From JAYOEY01 sp038120295 (GTDB lineage Bacteria > Pseudomonadota > Alphaproteobacteria > MPNO01 > UBA2964): a DNA stretch of 64,000 bases. Positions 17,713-26,668 of this stretch are shown here, piece after piece. A program made the position numbers and the translations under genes. Position 1 is the first letter of the stretch. Each line of letters begins with the position of its first letter. Under the pieces are notes generated by a model, which was not told the origin of the DNA, ran no database searches, and was given only the letters and a program-made list of their open reading frames with translations. The DNA is taken from positions 128,366 to 192,365 of the forward strand of contig JAYOLL010000004.1 of the NCBI GenBank assembly GCA_038120295.1, given 5' to 3'.

Positions 17713-18597
17713 TCATGTGTTTTTACCCTTGTGAAGCAGAATCTGCGCGCCGAGCGCTCCCGGCTTGATGATCATCCTGTCGGGCAACCGCATATCGATC
17801 AGCTTGATGTCGCGCGCGAGCAGCTTTTTCCGGCGGTCCGCCTTTGCGAGGCGGGCCCAGGCGAGATGCGGGTCCGCCTCCGGAAGGAAAACCTTCACGC
17901 CGTTGGAGAAGGACAGCGTCCAGCGGCGATTGCCAATCCGTGCCGCGGCGGAAACCTGTTTCGCCAGAGCAGGCTCCGCCGAGAGCATGGCGAAAAGCGT
18001 GGCGGCGTTTGCCGGTGCGTCCTTCCCGACCAGTATGATCAGGTCGCGGAATTTCCGAAGGTCGGCGTCTCTGATGACTTTTCCCGAGCGGTCGATGAGC
18101 ATGAGCTTGCCGCGCCGTTGCCATAGCGCCATGGGATGTCGCTCCGTCAGGCGAATACGGACGGTGTCGGGGAGACGGCGTTCCACGCTGGCGTCGGCGA
18201 TCCAGGGATTCGCGATCAGGCGTTCCCTCACCGAGGAGAGCGAAACGCCCAGAATCGGCATGCCGCGTTTGAGATCGACCGCGCGGACGACGTCGCGCCG
18301 GTTTGCGAAGTGGCGTCCTTCGAGAAGCACCTCGTCGATGGTCAGCCCTGCGTCCGCGCTCGCTTCGACCAGGGTCTGCCAGACAGCGGATCCAGACCTC
18401 TCGACCGCTCCCGACTTCCATAGCCATACGGGTCCGCCGACGACAATTGCGATCCCTGCAATCCCGGCTGCGGCGCACAAGGCGGGCTTCCGCCAACGCG
18501 GCGGGGCTGGCTTGCGGACTGCTTTCCTCTTCCTCGCGCCTTTTGCCCTGATGAGCGGGGAGACGGATTTCGCGAACTTGTCGATCAGCTGTCGCAT
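17713..18597 (-). CDS. ftsQ: cell division protein FtsQ
   Basis: Bitopic divisome protein linking early and late division proteins. Its 294 residues show a basic cytoplasmic tail (about 1-38), one transmembrane segment (about 40-60), a POTRA domain beginning near VLLEGRHFANRRDV, and the FtsQ beta domain with IADASVERRLPDTVRIRLTE. The start overlaps the end of ddl by 13 bases. Confidence 0.93.
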   Translation of the reverse strand: MRQLIDKFAKSVSPLIRAKGARKRKAVRKPAPPRWRKPALCAAAGIAGIAIVVGGPVWLWKSGAVERSGSAVWQTLVEASADAGLTIDEVLLEGRHFANRRDVVRAVDLKRGMPILGVSLSSVRERLIANPWIADASVERRLPDTVRIRLTERHPMALWQRRGKLMLIDRSGKVIRDADLRKFRDLIILVGKDAPANAATLFAMLSAEPALAKQVSAAARIGNRRWTLSFSNGVKVFLPEADPHLAWARLAKADRRKKLLARDIKLIDMRLPDRMIIKPGALGAQILLHKGKNT

Positions 18598-19511
18598 GAC
18601 GCGTTCTCCACCATCCAGGCCACCATGTCGCCGAAATCGATACCGGCATATGCGGCCTGCTCGGGGGCAAGCGACAGCGGCGTCAGACCCGGCTGCGTGT
18701 TGATTTCCAGCAGATAGAGCGAGCCTGGTTCACCCGCTGTATCGTCGTATCTGAAGTCGGCCCGGCTGACGCCACGGCAGCCCAGCGTCCTGTGCGCGGT
18801 CTCGGCATGTTCCAGCGCGGCGCTGTAGACCGATTCCGGTATCGGTGCCGGAATAAGGTGATCCGTCATCCCGTCGGTATATTTCGCGTCGTAATCGTAA
18901 AAGCCCTGCTTGGGGCGCAGTTCGGTGACAGCAAGCGGCCGGTCTCCCATGACCGCGACGGTGATTTCCCGTCCGGGCACATAGCGTTCGACCATGACGC
19001 GGTCTCCAAACGGCCAGTCTTCATCGCCAAAGGCCGGTTTGTCCCTGCTTTCCCGCACGATGCGAACGCCGACGCTCGAGCCTTCGTTCAGCGGCTTGAT
19101 GACGTAGGGCAGCGACATGACGTCGCCGCCAAGAATTTCGTCCCGCGTTGCGATGACATGCTCGGTGCAGGGGATACCGGCTTCGACGAACAGGCGCTTG
19201 GCCATCGGCTTGTCCATCGCCAGCGCGGACGCGAGGACGCCGGAATGGGTGTATCGAAGACCGGCGAGTTCAAGAACGCCCTGAATGCAGCCGTCTTCGC
19301 CGTAGCGGCCGTGAAGCGCGTTGAATACGACATCGGGACGGTCGTTCAGCGCGCCGATCAGGGCGGCGACATCGCCCGAATAATCGATTGGCCTTGCATC
19401 GAAGCCGCGTTCGCGGAGCGCTTCTACCACGGCGTTGCCCGAAACGAGCGATACCTCGCGCTCGTTGGAGGTGCCGCCCATCAGAACGGCTACGGAGCGC
19501 GCATCGGTCAT
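18585..19511 (-). CDS. ddl: D-alanine-D-alanine ligase
   Basis: ATP-grasp ligase that makes the D-Ala-D-Ala dipeptide for MurF. From the ATG at 19511 it is 308 residues, the usual length; the longer open frame upstream overlaps murB in another frame and is rejected. Motifs: VLMGGTSNEREVSL at the start, HGRYGEDGCIQG, PYVIKPLNEGSSVGV for ATP binding and LLEINTQPGLT for metal binding. Its ATG overlaps the murB stop (ATGA). Confidence 0.96.
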   Translation of the reverse strand: MTDARSVAVLMGGTSNEREVSLVSGNAVVEALRERGFDARPIDYSGDVAALIGALNDRPDVVFNALHGRYGEDGCIQGVLELAGLRYTHSGVLASALAMDKPMAKRLFVEAGIPCTEHVIATRDEILGGDVMSLPYVIKPLNEGSSVGVRIVRESRDKPAFGDEDWPFGDRVMVERYVPGREITVAVMGDRPLAVTELRPKQGFYDYDAKYTDGMTDHLIPAPIPESVYSAALEHAETAHRTLGCRGVSRADFRYDDTAGEPGSLYLLEINTQPGLTPLSLAPEQAAYAGIDFGDMVAWMVENASCDS

Positions 19512-20464
19512 GAAGCCCTCCCTTCCGTGGGGCGTCCCGATACGCCGATACGCCGGATTTCCCATTCGAGTTCGACGCCGGTCGTTTCCTTCACCCGGCG
19601 ACGCACATCCTCGCCCAGCCCTTCGAGATCGTCGGCGGTCGCTTCGCCGGTATTGATCAGGAAATTGCAGTGCTGGTTTGATACCTGCGCCCCGCCGCGC
19701 GTGAGGCCCCGGCATCCGGCGGCGTCTATCAGTTCCCAGGCCTTCGCATTGGGCGGGTTTTTGAAAGTGCTGCCGCCGGTGCGGGTGCGGATCGGCTGGC
19801 TGTCTTCGCGACTTGCCGCGATCTGCTCCATCCGTGCGGTGACGGCGTCTTTGTCATTGTGAGCGGCCTGCAGCCGGGCTGACAGGAAAATCCAGTCCTG
19901 CGGCGCAGCGCTGTGACGATAGCTGTATTCGAATGAGGCCAGAGGTACGTCGTGGAGTGCTCCCTGACGGTCGACCGCGGTCGCGTCGATCAGGACATCC
20001 TGAATTTCCCGGCCATAGGCGCCGGCGTTCATCCGTATGGCGCCGCCTATGGTGCCCGGAATGCCGCTCAGAAATTCGAGCCCGCCGAGCCCGGCGTCGC
20101 GCGCTGCGCGGGAAACGGTCACGTCTACCGCGCCGCCAGCGGCGGTGACGATGTCGTTTTCGATGGCAATTCCGGCGAACGCGCGACCCAGCCGGATGGT
20201 GATGCCGGGAATGCCGCCATCTCGAACAAGCAGGTTCGACCCGACGCCGATGATGGTGACGGGGATGTCGTCCGACAGGGCGGTAAGGAACGATGCCAGG
20301 TCTTCGCTGTCCGCCGGTTCGAAGAGTATTTCCGCAGGGCCGCCCACCCGAAACCAGGTAAAGCGTGCGATCTGCGCGTCAGGCGTAAGTGTGCCGCGCA
20401 CCGGCGGAATCCGGCCGATCAGAGCGTCGCGGCCCATGGCGTCGTAGCGGGGCGCGGGCATCAC
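19508..20464 (-). CDS. murB: UDP-N-acetylenolpyruvoylglucosamine reductase MurB
   Basis: FAD-dependent NADPH reductase that makes UDP-N-acetylmuramate. Its 318 residues contain the FAD-binding segments TWFRVGGPAEIL and VGSNLLVRDGG, GIPGTIGGAIRMNAGAYG, and GGSTFKNP with the catalytic Ser. This is the type I MurB arrangement (SYR segment present: EYSYRHS). It overlaps murC upstream and ddl downstream by four bases each. Confidence 0.96.
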   Translation of the reverse strand: MMPAPRYDAMGRDALIGRIPPVRGTLTPDAQIARFTWFRVGGPAEILFEPADSEDLASFLTALSDDIPVTIIGVGSNLLVRDGGIPGITIRLGRAFAGIAIENDIVTAAGGAVDVTVSRAARDAGLGGLEFLSGIPGTIGGAIRMNAGAYGREIQDVLIDATAVDRQGALHDVPLASFEYSYRHSAAPQDWIFLSARLQAAHNDKDAVTARMEQIAASREDSQPIRTRTGGSTFKNPPNAKAWELIDAAGCRGLTRGGAQVSNQHCNFLINTGEATADDLEGLGEDVRRRVKETTGVELEWEIRRIGVSGRPTEGRAS

Positions 20465-21903
20465 GATGCCGCCTCCTTTTTCTCTTCTGACTCCGGATCC
20501 AGGAGCGATTCAAGAGCCTGAGGAAGTGAGGCAGCCCATTGCGTAATGTTGCCTGCGCCGAGGCAGATGACCATATCGCCCGGCCCGGCTGTTTCCGCGA
20601 TCAGGGAATGCAGACTGTCGGCGTCTTCGAGCGGAATCGCCCGGCGATGACCATGGGCGCGCAGCCCGTCGACGAGAGCATCCCGGTTGAAGCCCTCGAT
20701 CGGCTCTTCTCCCGCCGGGTACACGTCTGCCACGACGACGATGTCGGCATCGTTGAAACAGGTGCAGAACTCTTCGAACAGGTCCCGCAGCCGCGTGAAG
20801 CGATGCGGCTGGACCACGGCGATGACGCGCTTTTCGGTGCTGGATCTCGCGGCGCCCAGCACGGCGGCGATCTCGACGGGATGATGGCCGTAATCGTCGA
20901 TGACCGTGATGTCGTGCGCCGTTCCCGTGACCGTGAAGCGGCGCTTGACGCCCGAGAAGGAAGCAAGGCCGTTGCGGATGACATCGGGAGAGAAACCCAT
21001 CTCCTGAGCGATGGAGACGGCGGCCAGCGCATTCTGGACGTTGTGCCGGCCGGCCATCGGCAGGGCGACATCCTCGATTCGCGTTCCCGCCAGCGGCGAG
21101 CGCCCGGCGAAGGCGACATCGAAACGGCTGACGCCGGTCTCGATCCGGATATTTTCAGCCCTTATGTCCGCCTGGGGCGACATGCCGTAGGTGAGAATGC
21201 GCCGGTCAGCCACCTGGGGAATCAGGGCCTGCACTTCGGGGTGATCGATGCAAAGGACCGCAAAACCGTAAAACGGAATATTGGCAACGAAGGAGACAAA
21301 GGCCTTTCGCAACTCGTCGAACGATCCATAAAAATCGAGATGTTCGGGGTCGATATTGGTGACCACCGCGATGGTTGCCGGCAGCTTGACGAAAGTGCCG
21401 TCCGATTCGTCAGCTTCGACGACGATCCATTCGCCGTCGCCCAGACGCGCATTGGTGCCGTATGCGTTGATGATGCCGCCATTGATGACGGTCGGGTCGA
21501 TCCCGGCGGCGTCCAGCATGGCCGAGATGAGGGTCGTGGTCGTGGTCTTTCCGTGCGTACCGCCCACCGCGATGGCCCATTTGAGCCGCATAAGCTCGGC
21601 CAGCATCTCCGCCCGCCGGACGATGGGGATCAGCCGTTCGCGCGCCGCGACAAGTTCCGGATTGTCGGGCCGGATGGCGGAGGAAACGACGACGACCGCC
21701 GCTTCGTCCAGATTCTCCGCTTTCTGGCCGACATGAACCGTGATGCCGAGACCGCGCAGCCGTTCGACATTAGCGTTCTCCGCCATGTCGCTGCCCTGCA
21801 CCGCATAACCCAGATTGTGCAGCACCTCGGCGATGCCGCTCATGCCAATGCCGCCGATGCCGCAGAAATGCATGGTGCCGATCGAGAGGGGTAGGGTTCT
21901 CAT
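20461..21903 (-). CDS. murC: UDP-N-acetylmuramate-L-alanine ligase MurC
   Basis: Adds L-Ala to UDP-MurNAc with ATP. Its 480 residues begin with the dinucleotide-like GIGGIGMSGIAEVLHNLGY and contain the P-loop GTHGKTTTT, EADESDGTFV and the central DDYGHHPVEI, all MurC features. Coupled to murG upstream and murB downstream by ATGA overlaps. Confidence 0.97.
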   Translation of the reverse strand: MRTLPLSIGTMHFCGIGGIGMSGIAEVLHNLGYAVQGSDMAENANVERLRGLGITVHVGQKAENLDEAAVVVVSSAIRPDNPELVAARERLIPIVRRAEMLAELMRLKWAIAVGGTHGKTTTTTLISAMLDAAGIDPTVINGGIINAYGTNARLGDGEWIVVEADESDGTFVKLPATIAVVTNIDPEHLDFYGSFDELRKAFVSFVANIPFYGFAVLCIDHPEVQALIPQVADRRILTYGMSPQADIRAENIRIETGVSRFDVAFAGRSPLAGTRIEDVALPMAGRHNVQNALAAVSIAQEMGFSPDVIRNGLASFSGVKRRFTVTGTAHDITVIDDYGHHPVEIAAVLGAARSSTEKRVIAVVQPHRFTRLRDLFEEFCTCFNDADIVVVADVYPAGEEPIEGFNRDALVDGLRAHGHRRAIPLEDADSLHSLIAETAGPGDMVICLGAGNITQWAASLPQALESLLDPESEEKKEAAS

Positions 21904-23057
21904 GCCGCCTTCTCCCGTGCGGCGCTGTTGTCGTTGGCCGGGCGTGCAAGGAACTCAGCCGCATCCGCCAGCCGTTCTGCCGCGTCGGCATGGCCCGAAG
22001 CCAGCGCGCAGGAAGCGGCCCGGGACAGAATGCCCGGATCGGCGAAAAATTCCGTGAGCCGTTGTGAAAGAGCTTCAGCGGTGAAGTCCGCTTCCGGCAT
22101 CATCCAGGCGCCGCCGCCCTGAGCCATGGCGCTGGCGTTCCCGGTCTGGTGGTCATCCATCGCAAACCGGTAGGGAATCAGAATGGCGGGACGGCCCGCG
22201 ACCGCGAGTTCGGTTACGGTAGACGCGCCGGCGCGCCCGATAACCAGATGCGCTTCGGCGATCCGCGACGGCATGTCGTCGAAAAAGGTCTGCAGGACTG
22301 TCTCGATCCTCGCCGCCCGATAGGTTGCCCGAACGGTTTCGATGTCCTCGGGCCGGCATTGTTGTACGACCGACAGGCGCGATCTCAGGGTGTCCGGCAG
22401 CGATGCAAGCGCTTCGGGGACGATTTCGCTGAGCACCCTTGCACCCTGGCTGCCGCCGAAAATCAAAAGCCGGACCGGGCCGGTTTCCGTGGGGGCGGCA
22501 TAGGGTGTGGCTGCTATGGCGGCGACCTCGGCGCGCACCGGATTGCCGGTCAGGACGATCTTTGCCAGATCCGCCTCCCGGACGCCTTTCACATCGGGGA
22601 AAGATGTAGCGATGGTTCGCGCGCGTGCCGCGAGAAGCCGGTTCGCCCGGCCCAGTACGGCGTTCTGCTCGTGGAGCATCGTCGGAATGCCCATCTGAGC
22701 GGCCGCCCACATGGTCGGGGCGGAGGCGTAGCCCCCGAAACCAACGACGGCTGCCGGACGGATCCGGCGGAGGAGGGCGCGCGCCTGCAGCAGCCCAACG
22801 CAAAGATGCGTGAGCCCCTTGAGCTTGCTGCAGGCGCCGCCGCCAAGGCTCGCCGCCTTGATCCGGTATGTCTCCGTGTTGGCGATGTCGTCTGAAAAGG
22901 ATGCCCCGCGGGAATCTGTAATCAGCGCAATGTGCCAGCCGCGGGCAGAGAGCGCTTCCGCAAGCGCGCGCGCCGGGAAAACGTGACCGCCGGTGCCGCC
23001 CGCCGCCAGCGCGATAACGCCGTTATGGGTCACAGGGGGTGTCGCGGAGGCGTTCAT
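21900..23057 (-). CDS. murG: MurG, lipid II synthase (GlcNAc transferase)
   Basis: Peripheral membrane glycosyltransferase that adds GlcNAc to lipid I. From the ATG at 23057, preceded by AGGAGG at 5-base spacing, it is 385 residues. Motifs: AAGGTGGHVFPARALAE near residue 17, VGFGGYAS, MLHEQNAVLGRAN, GGSQGAR and the nucleotide-binding segment IGRAGASTVTELAVAGRPAILIP (shown here in part). The open frame extends upstream to 24377, but that part is a shadow of ftsW. Confidence 0.97.
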   Translation of the reverse strand: MNASATPPVTHNGVIALAAGGTGGHVFPARALAEALSARGWHIALITDSRGASFSDDIANTETYRIKAASLGGGACSKLKGLTHLCVGLLQARALLRRIRPAAVVGFGGYASAPTMWAAAQMGIPTMLHEQNAVLGRANRLLAARARTIATSFPDVKGVREADLAKIVLTGNPVRAEVAAIAATPYAAPTETGPVRLLIFGGSQGARVLSEIVPEALASLPDTLRSRLSVVQQCRPEDIETVRATYRAARIETVLQTFFDDMPSRIAEAHLVIGRAGASTVTELAVAGRPAILIPYRFAMDDHQTGNASAMAQGGGAWMMPEADFTAEALSQRLTEFFADPGILSRAASCALASGHADAAERLADAAEFLARPANDNSAAREKAA

Positions 23058-24175
23058 AGCGCCTCCTGGCCGTTTCGGCTGCGGGTCAGCGCCAGCACCA
23101 TGCCGATCAGTATCGCGATAGCCAGCAGCGATGAGCCGCCGTATGAGATGAAGGGAAGCGTCATGCCCTTGGTCGGCATGAGCCGCAGTGTCGAGCCCAT
23201 GTTCACCAGCGCCTGAAGCCCGAACTGGATCAGCAGCCCGGTAACCGCCAGCAGGATGAACAGGTTCGCTTCCTTGATGACCCGCGAAAAGCCGCGCAGC
23301 ACGACAAAGGCAAAAAGGCCGACCAGGATCAGGCAGGCGATCAGTCCGAACTCTTCTCCCGCGACCGCGAAGACAAAATCGGTATGGGCGTCGGGCAGAA
23401 CCGTCTTGACGGATCCCTCGCCCGGGCCGCGTCCCAGCAGGCCGCCATTCATAAAAGCTTCCATCGATCGGGAGACCTGATAGGAGTCGCCCGAGGACGG
23501 GTCGATGAACCGATCGATGCGGCTTGCGACATGCGGCAGTGCGAAATAAGCCCCGACTGCGCCAACGAGACCGAGAACAAGGAACCCCGCGACCAGGGCC
23601 ATCGGCAGGCCGGCGAGAAAGAACTGGCCGAACCAGACTGCCGAGACCACGACCGTCATGCCGAAATCCGGTTGCAGCAGAAGAAGGCCGACCACCAGCG
23701 CGTAGAGACCGATGGCAACGTAGCGCCAGACCGGTTCTCCCGTCGCATGCTGTCGTGCGAACGCCCAAGCGGTCAGTACGGCCAGGCTTGGCTTGACGAA
23801 CTCCGACGGCTGCAGAGAGATGCCACCGAGGCTGAGCCAGCGCCGGGCGCCCTTGATTTCCGGGCCGATAAGGAGCGTCGCGATCATGAGCAGGATCGAG
23901 ACGCAGAAAATTGCGAGCGCCAGACGACGGACATTGCGCGGGTTCGACAGCGATATGGTGAAAATAATCGCGACGGCCAGAGGCAGAAAGAAGAGCTGGC
24001 GCCGTACGAAGTGGTACTGGTCGATATGCAGCCGGTCCGCGACGGGCGGGCTGGCGGCCATGGTCAGCATGACTCCGTATACGATCAGCAGGGTGATCGC
24101 GGCCATTGACCAGCGGTCGACAGTCCACCACCAGTTTCCGAGGACGGATGTATCGGTCCGGGCGAAACGGGTCAT
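23054..24175 (-). CDS. ftsW: FtsW, SEDS-family septal peptidoglycan polymerase
   Basis: Multi-pass membrane glycosyltransferase that works with FtsI at the septum. Its 373 residues are mostly hydrophobic helices with SEDS features: GARRWLSLGGISLQPSE, a large periplasmic loop with the catalytic Asp region GRGPGEGSVKTVLPDAHTDF (20 residues) and the C-terminal PFISYGGSS. Coupled by four-base overlaps to murD and murG. Confidence 0.96.
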   Translation of the reverse strand: MTRFARTDTSVLGNWWWTVDRWSMAAITLLIVYGVMLTMAASPPVADRLHIDQYHFVRRQLFFLPLAVAIIFTISLSNPRNVRRLALAIFCVSILLMIATLLIGPEIKGARRWLSLGGISLQPSEFVKPSLAVLTAWAFARQHATGEPVWRYVAIGLYALVVGLLLLQPDFGMTVVVSAVWFGQFFLAGLPMALVAGFLVLGLVGAVGAYFALPHVASRIDRFIDPSSGDSYQVSRSMEAFMNGGLLGRGPGEGSVKTVLPDAHTDFVFAVAGEEFGLIACLILVGLFAFVVLRGFSRVIKEANLFILLAVTGLLIQFGLQALVNMGSTLRLMPTKGMTLPFISYGGSSLLAIAILIGMVLALTRSRNGQEAL

Positions 24176-25560
24176 GACGCCGTCCCCGCCTGCATGGCCC
24201 GGACGAGAGCCCGGAAGCCGTCGCCGCGCGCCTCGAAATTATTCCACTGGTCGAACGATGCGGCGGCGGGGGAGAGTAGCACGACCGCATCGTCGCCGGT
24301 CTCTCTGGCCCTGTCGGTCGCACGCGCGACTGCCGTTGCGAGGTCGCCGCATTTTTCGGCCGGGACGCGGCCGTCAAGCTCGTCGAAGAAGGCGTCCTGG
24401 CATTCCCCGATCAGGAAGGCCGCCTGCACGCCGCCGAGGACCTCCATCGCCGGAGCAAGCCCGTCTTCCTTCGCCCTGCCGCCGGCGATCCAGAAGATGC
24501 CATCGAAACAGGCCAGCGCCCGTGCCGCCGCTTCGCCGTTGGTTGCCTTGCTGTCGTTGACATAGGCGATGCCGTCAATATCGCCGACATGCTCCATACG
24601 GTGGGGCAGGCCGGGGTATGTCTCGAAGGCGGCGGCAAGCGCGTCGCTGTCGACTCCCAGCGCGCAGGCGGCGGCGTAAGCGGCTGCCGCGTTCTGCCAG
24701 TTATGGATTCCCGCCAGTGTCGGTATGCCGTGCAGGTCCCGCACCGAGGCCGCTGCATTTTCCCGGTTGTCGATCAGGATGCCGTTTTCGACATATATCC
24801 CGTTTTTGGGACGGTGCTGCGCCGATACGGGAATCACGTCCCATCCGTCGCGAGCGGAAATTTCCTCGCAGATTGCACGGCTGTGCGGGTCGTCGACTCC
24901 GACGATGGCGGTCTGACGCGGTAGCGCGCCATCGCGTCGGAAGATCCTCTTCTTGGCGGCGATATAGCCGTTCATGTCACCGTGCCGGTCGAGATGATCC
25001 GGGCTGATATTCAAAAGGACTGCGACCTCGAAGCAGGCGCTTTCGGTCAGGTCGAGCTGGTAGGAGGAGAGTTCCAGGACGACCGGTTCGCCATCCTCCG
25101 GCGGCCTCATGCCAAGCGCGGGCGGACCGAGATTGCCGCCGATCTGGGTGGAAACGCCGCAGCTTTCCAGCAGGTGACCCAATAGCGCCGTGGTCGTCGA
25201 TTTTCCGTTTGTGCCGGTGATGCCGACGAACCGGGCCCGCGGGCAGGCTTCGACCAGAAGTTCGATATCGCCGATGACCGGCAAGGACGCTGCCTGCGCT
25301 TGCGCCACGACGGGGTGGGGGTTATGGGTCAGCGGAATGCCCGGCGCCAGCACGAGGGCATCCAGCCTGCCGAAATCGAGCGTCGAGGGGTCTTTCGTCG
25401 GAATGCCGGAATCCTCGGCCTTCCGGCGCTGGCCGGGATTGTCGTCCCACGCGCACACATCGGCGCCTCCCGCGGCGAGTGCGCGCGCCGCAGCCAGCCC
25501 CGAGCCGCCAAGTCCCATGACGGCGACGGTCTGATCCTTGCGGGTGGAGAGCTCGATCAC
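24172..25560 (-). CDS. murD: UDP-N-acetylmuramoylalanine-D-glutamate ligase MurD
   Basis: Cytoplasmic Mur ligase adding D-Glu. Its 462 residues open with MGLGGSGLAAARAL, then the P-loop GITGTNGKSTTTALL, NISPDHLDRHG and NDSKATNGEAAARAL. C-terminal LLSPAAASFDQWNNFEARG is the MurD-specific signature. It lies 7 bases after mraY and overlaps ftsW by four bases. Confidence 0.97.
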   Translation of the reverse strand: MIELSTRKDQTVAVMGLGGSGLAAARALAAGGADVCAWDDNPGQRRKAEDSGIPTKDPSTLDFGRLDALVLAPGIPLTHNPHPVVAQAQAASLPVIGDIELLVEACPRARFVGITGTNGKSTTTALLGHLLESCGVSTQIGGNLGPPALGMRPPEDGEPVVLELSSYQLDLTESACFEVAVLLNISPDHLDRHGDMNGYIAAKKRIFRRDGALPRQTAIVGVDDPHSRAICEEISARDGWDVIPVSAQHRPKNGIYVENGILIDNRENAAASVRDLHGIPTLAGIHNWQNAAAAYAAACALGVDSDALAAAFETYPGLPHRMEHVGDIDGIAYVNDSKATNGEAAARALACFDGIFWIAGGRAKEDGLAPAMEVLGGVQAAFLIGECQDAFFDELDGRVPAEKCGDLATAVARATDRARETGDDAVVLLSPAAASFDQWNNFEARGDGFRALVRAMQAGTAS

Positions 25561-25567
25561 CGCGTCG

Positions 25568-26656
25568 TTACCTCAGCTTCAGGGTTGAGAGGCCGGCGAT
25601 GGCGAGGATCATCGCAATGATCCAGAACCGTATGACAATGGTGGGTTCTTTCCAGCCCTTCTGTTCGAAATGGTGATGCAGCGGCGCCATGCGGAAGACC
25701 CGCTTGCCGGTCAATTTGAAGGACGCCACCTGCACGATGACCGAAACGGTCTCCAGCACGAAAAGTCCGCCGATAATGGCGAGCACCAGCTCATGCTTGG
25801 TGATAACGCTGACCGTCCCCAGCGCGCCGCCGACCGAAAGCGAGCCGGTGTCGCCCATGAACACCATAGCCGGTGGTGCGTTGAACCAGAGAAACCCAAG
25901 GCTCGCGCCGACCAGCGCGCCGCAGAAAACAGCGAGTTCGCCCGAGCCGGGCACGCCGTGAAGCTGCAGATAGGCGGCGAAAACGGAGTTGCCGACCAGA
26001 TAGGCGATCAAAGCGAAACAGGCAGCGACGATCATTGCCGGTACAATGGCGAGCCCGTCCAGCCCATCCGTCAGGTTTACCGCGTTGGACGATCCCACCA
26101 TTACGATTGCCGCGAACGGTACGAAGAACCAGCCGAGATCGATCAGAACCTCTTTCAGGAAGGGCACCGCCAGCGCGCCCGACAGCGGAGCGTCAGAGAT
26201 CTCCATGATCCACCAGCCCACGGCGCAGGCGATTGACAGTTCCAGGACAAGCTTGATTTTCCCCGGCATGCCGTCTGACGACCGTTTCGACAGTTTCAGG
26301 TAGTCGTCGGCGAAGCCGATCGCGCCGAAACCGAGCGTCACGATCAGGACCGCCCAGACATACCGGTTGCTTAGGTCCGCCCACAGCAGGGTTGCGATAG
26401 ACAGCGCCGTGAGGATCAGGACCCCGCCCATTGTCGGCGTTCCCTTCTTGGTCAGGGGGTGCCCTTCCGGCCCGTCTTCGCGGATCGGCTGGCCTTCGCC
26501 CTGAACCGACCTCAGCCACCGGATCAGAGGCGCGCCGAGTATGAAACTGATCAGGAGCGCGGTCACGATCGCGCCGCCCGTTCGGAACGTCAGGTAGCGG
26601 AACAGGTTAAAAATCCCGAACTCGTCCGCGAGGGGGAACAGGAAATTATAGAGCAT
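25568..26656 (-). CDS. mraY: phospho-N-acetylmuramoyl-pentapeptide transferase MraY
   Basis: Integral membrane enzyme that makes lipid I from UDP-MurNAc-pentapeptide and undecaprenyl phosphate. Its 362 residues show about ten hydrophobic helices and the MraY motifs KKGTPTMGG, FADDYLKLSKRSSDG, NLTDGLDGLAI and FMGDTGSLSVGG, with MAPLHHHFEQKGW near the C terminus. Gaps of 12 and 7 bases separate it from murF and murD. Confidence 0.97.
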   Translation of the reverse strand: MLYNFLFPLADEFGIFNLFRYLTFRTGGAIVTALLISFILGAPLIRWLRSVQGEGQPIREDGPEGHPLTKKGTPTMGGVLILTALSIATLLWADLSNRYVWAVLIVTLGFGAIGFADDYLKLSKRSSDGMPGKIKLVLELSIACAVGWWIMEISDAPLSGALAVPFLKEVLIDLGWFFVPFAAIVMVGSSNAVNLTDGLDGLAIVPAMIVAACFALIAYLVGNSVFAAYLQLHGVPGSGELAVFCGALVGASLGFLWFNAPPAMVFMGDTGSLSVGGALGTVSVITKHELVLAIIGGLFVLETVSVIVQVASFKLTGKRVFRMAPLHHHFEQKGWKEPTIVIRFWIIAMILAIAGLSTLKLR

Positions 26657-26668
26657 TCGCGTTCCCCA

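Noticed and set aside
23058..24377. Open frame in front of murG giving an 825-residue protein
   Set aside because: It lies entirely over ftsW in another frame; murG has its own AGGAGG-preceded ATG at 23057 and a normal length from there.
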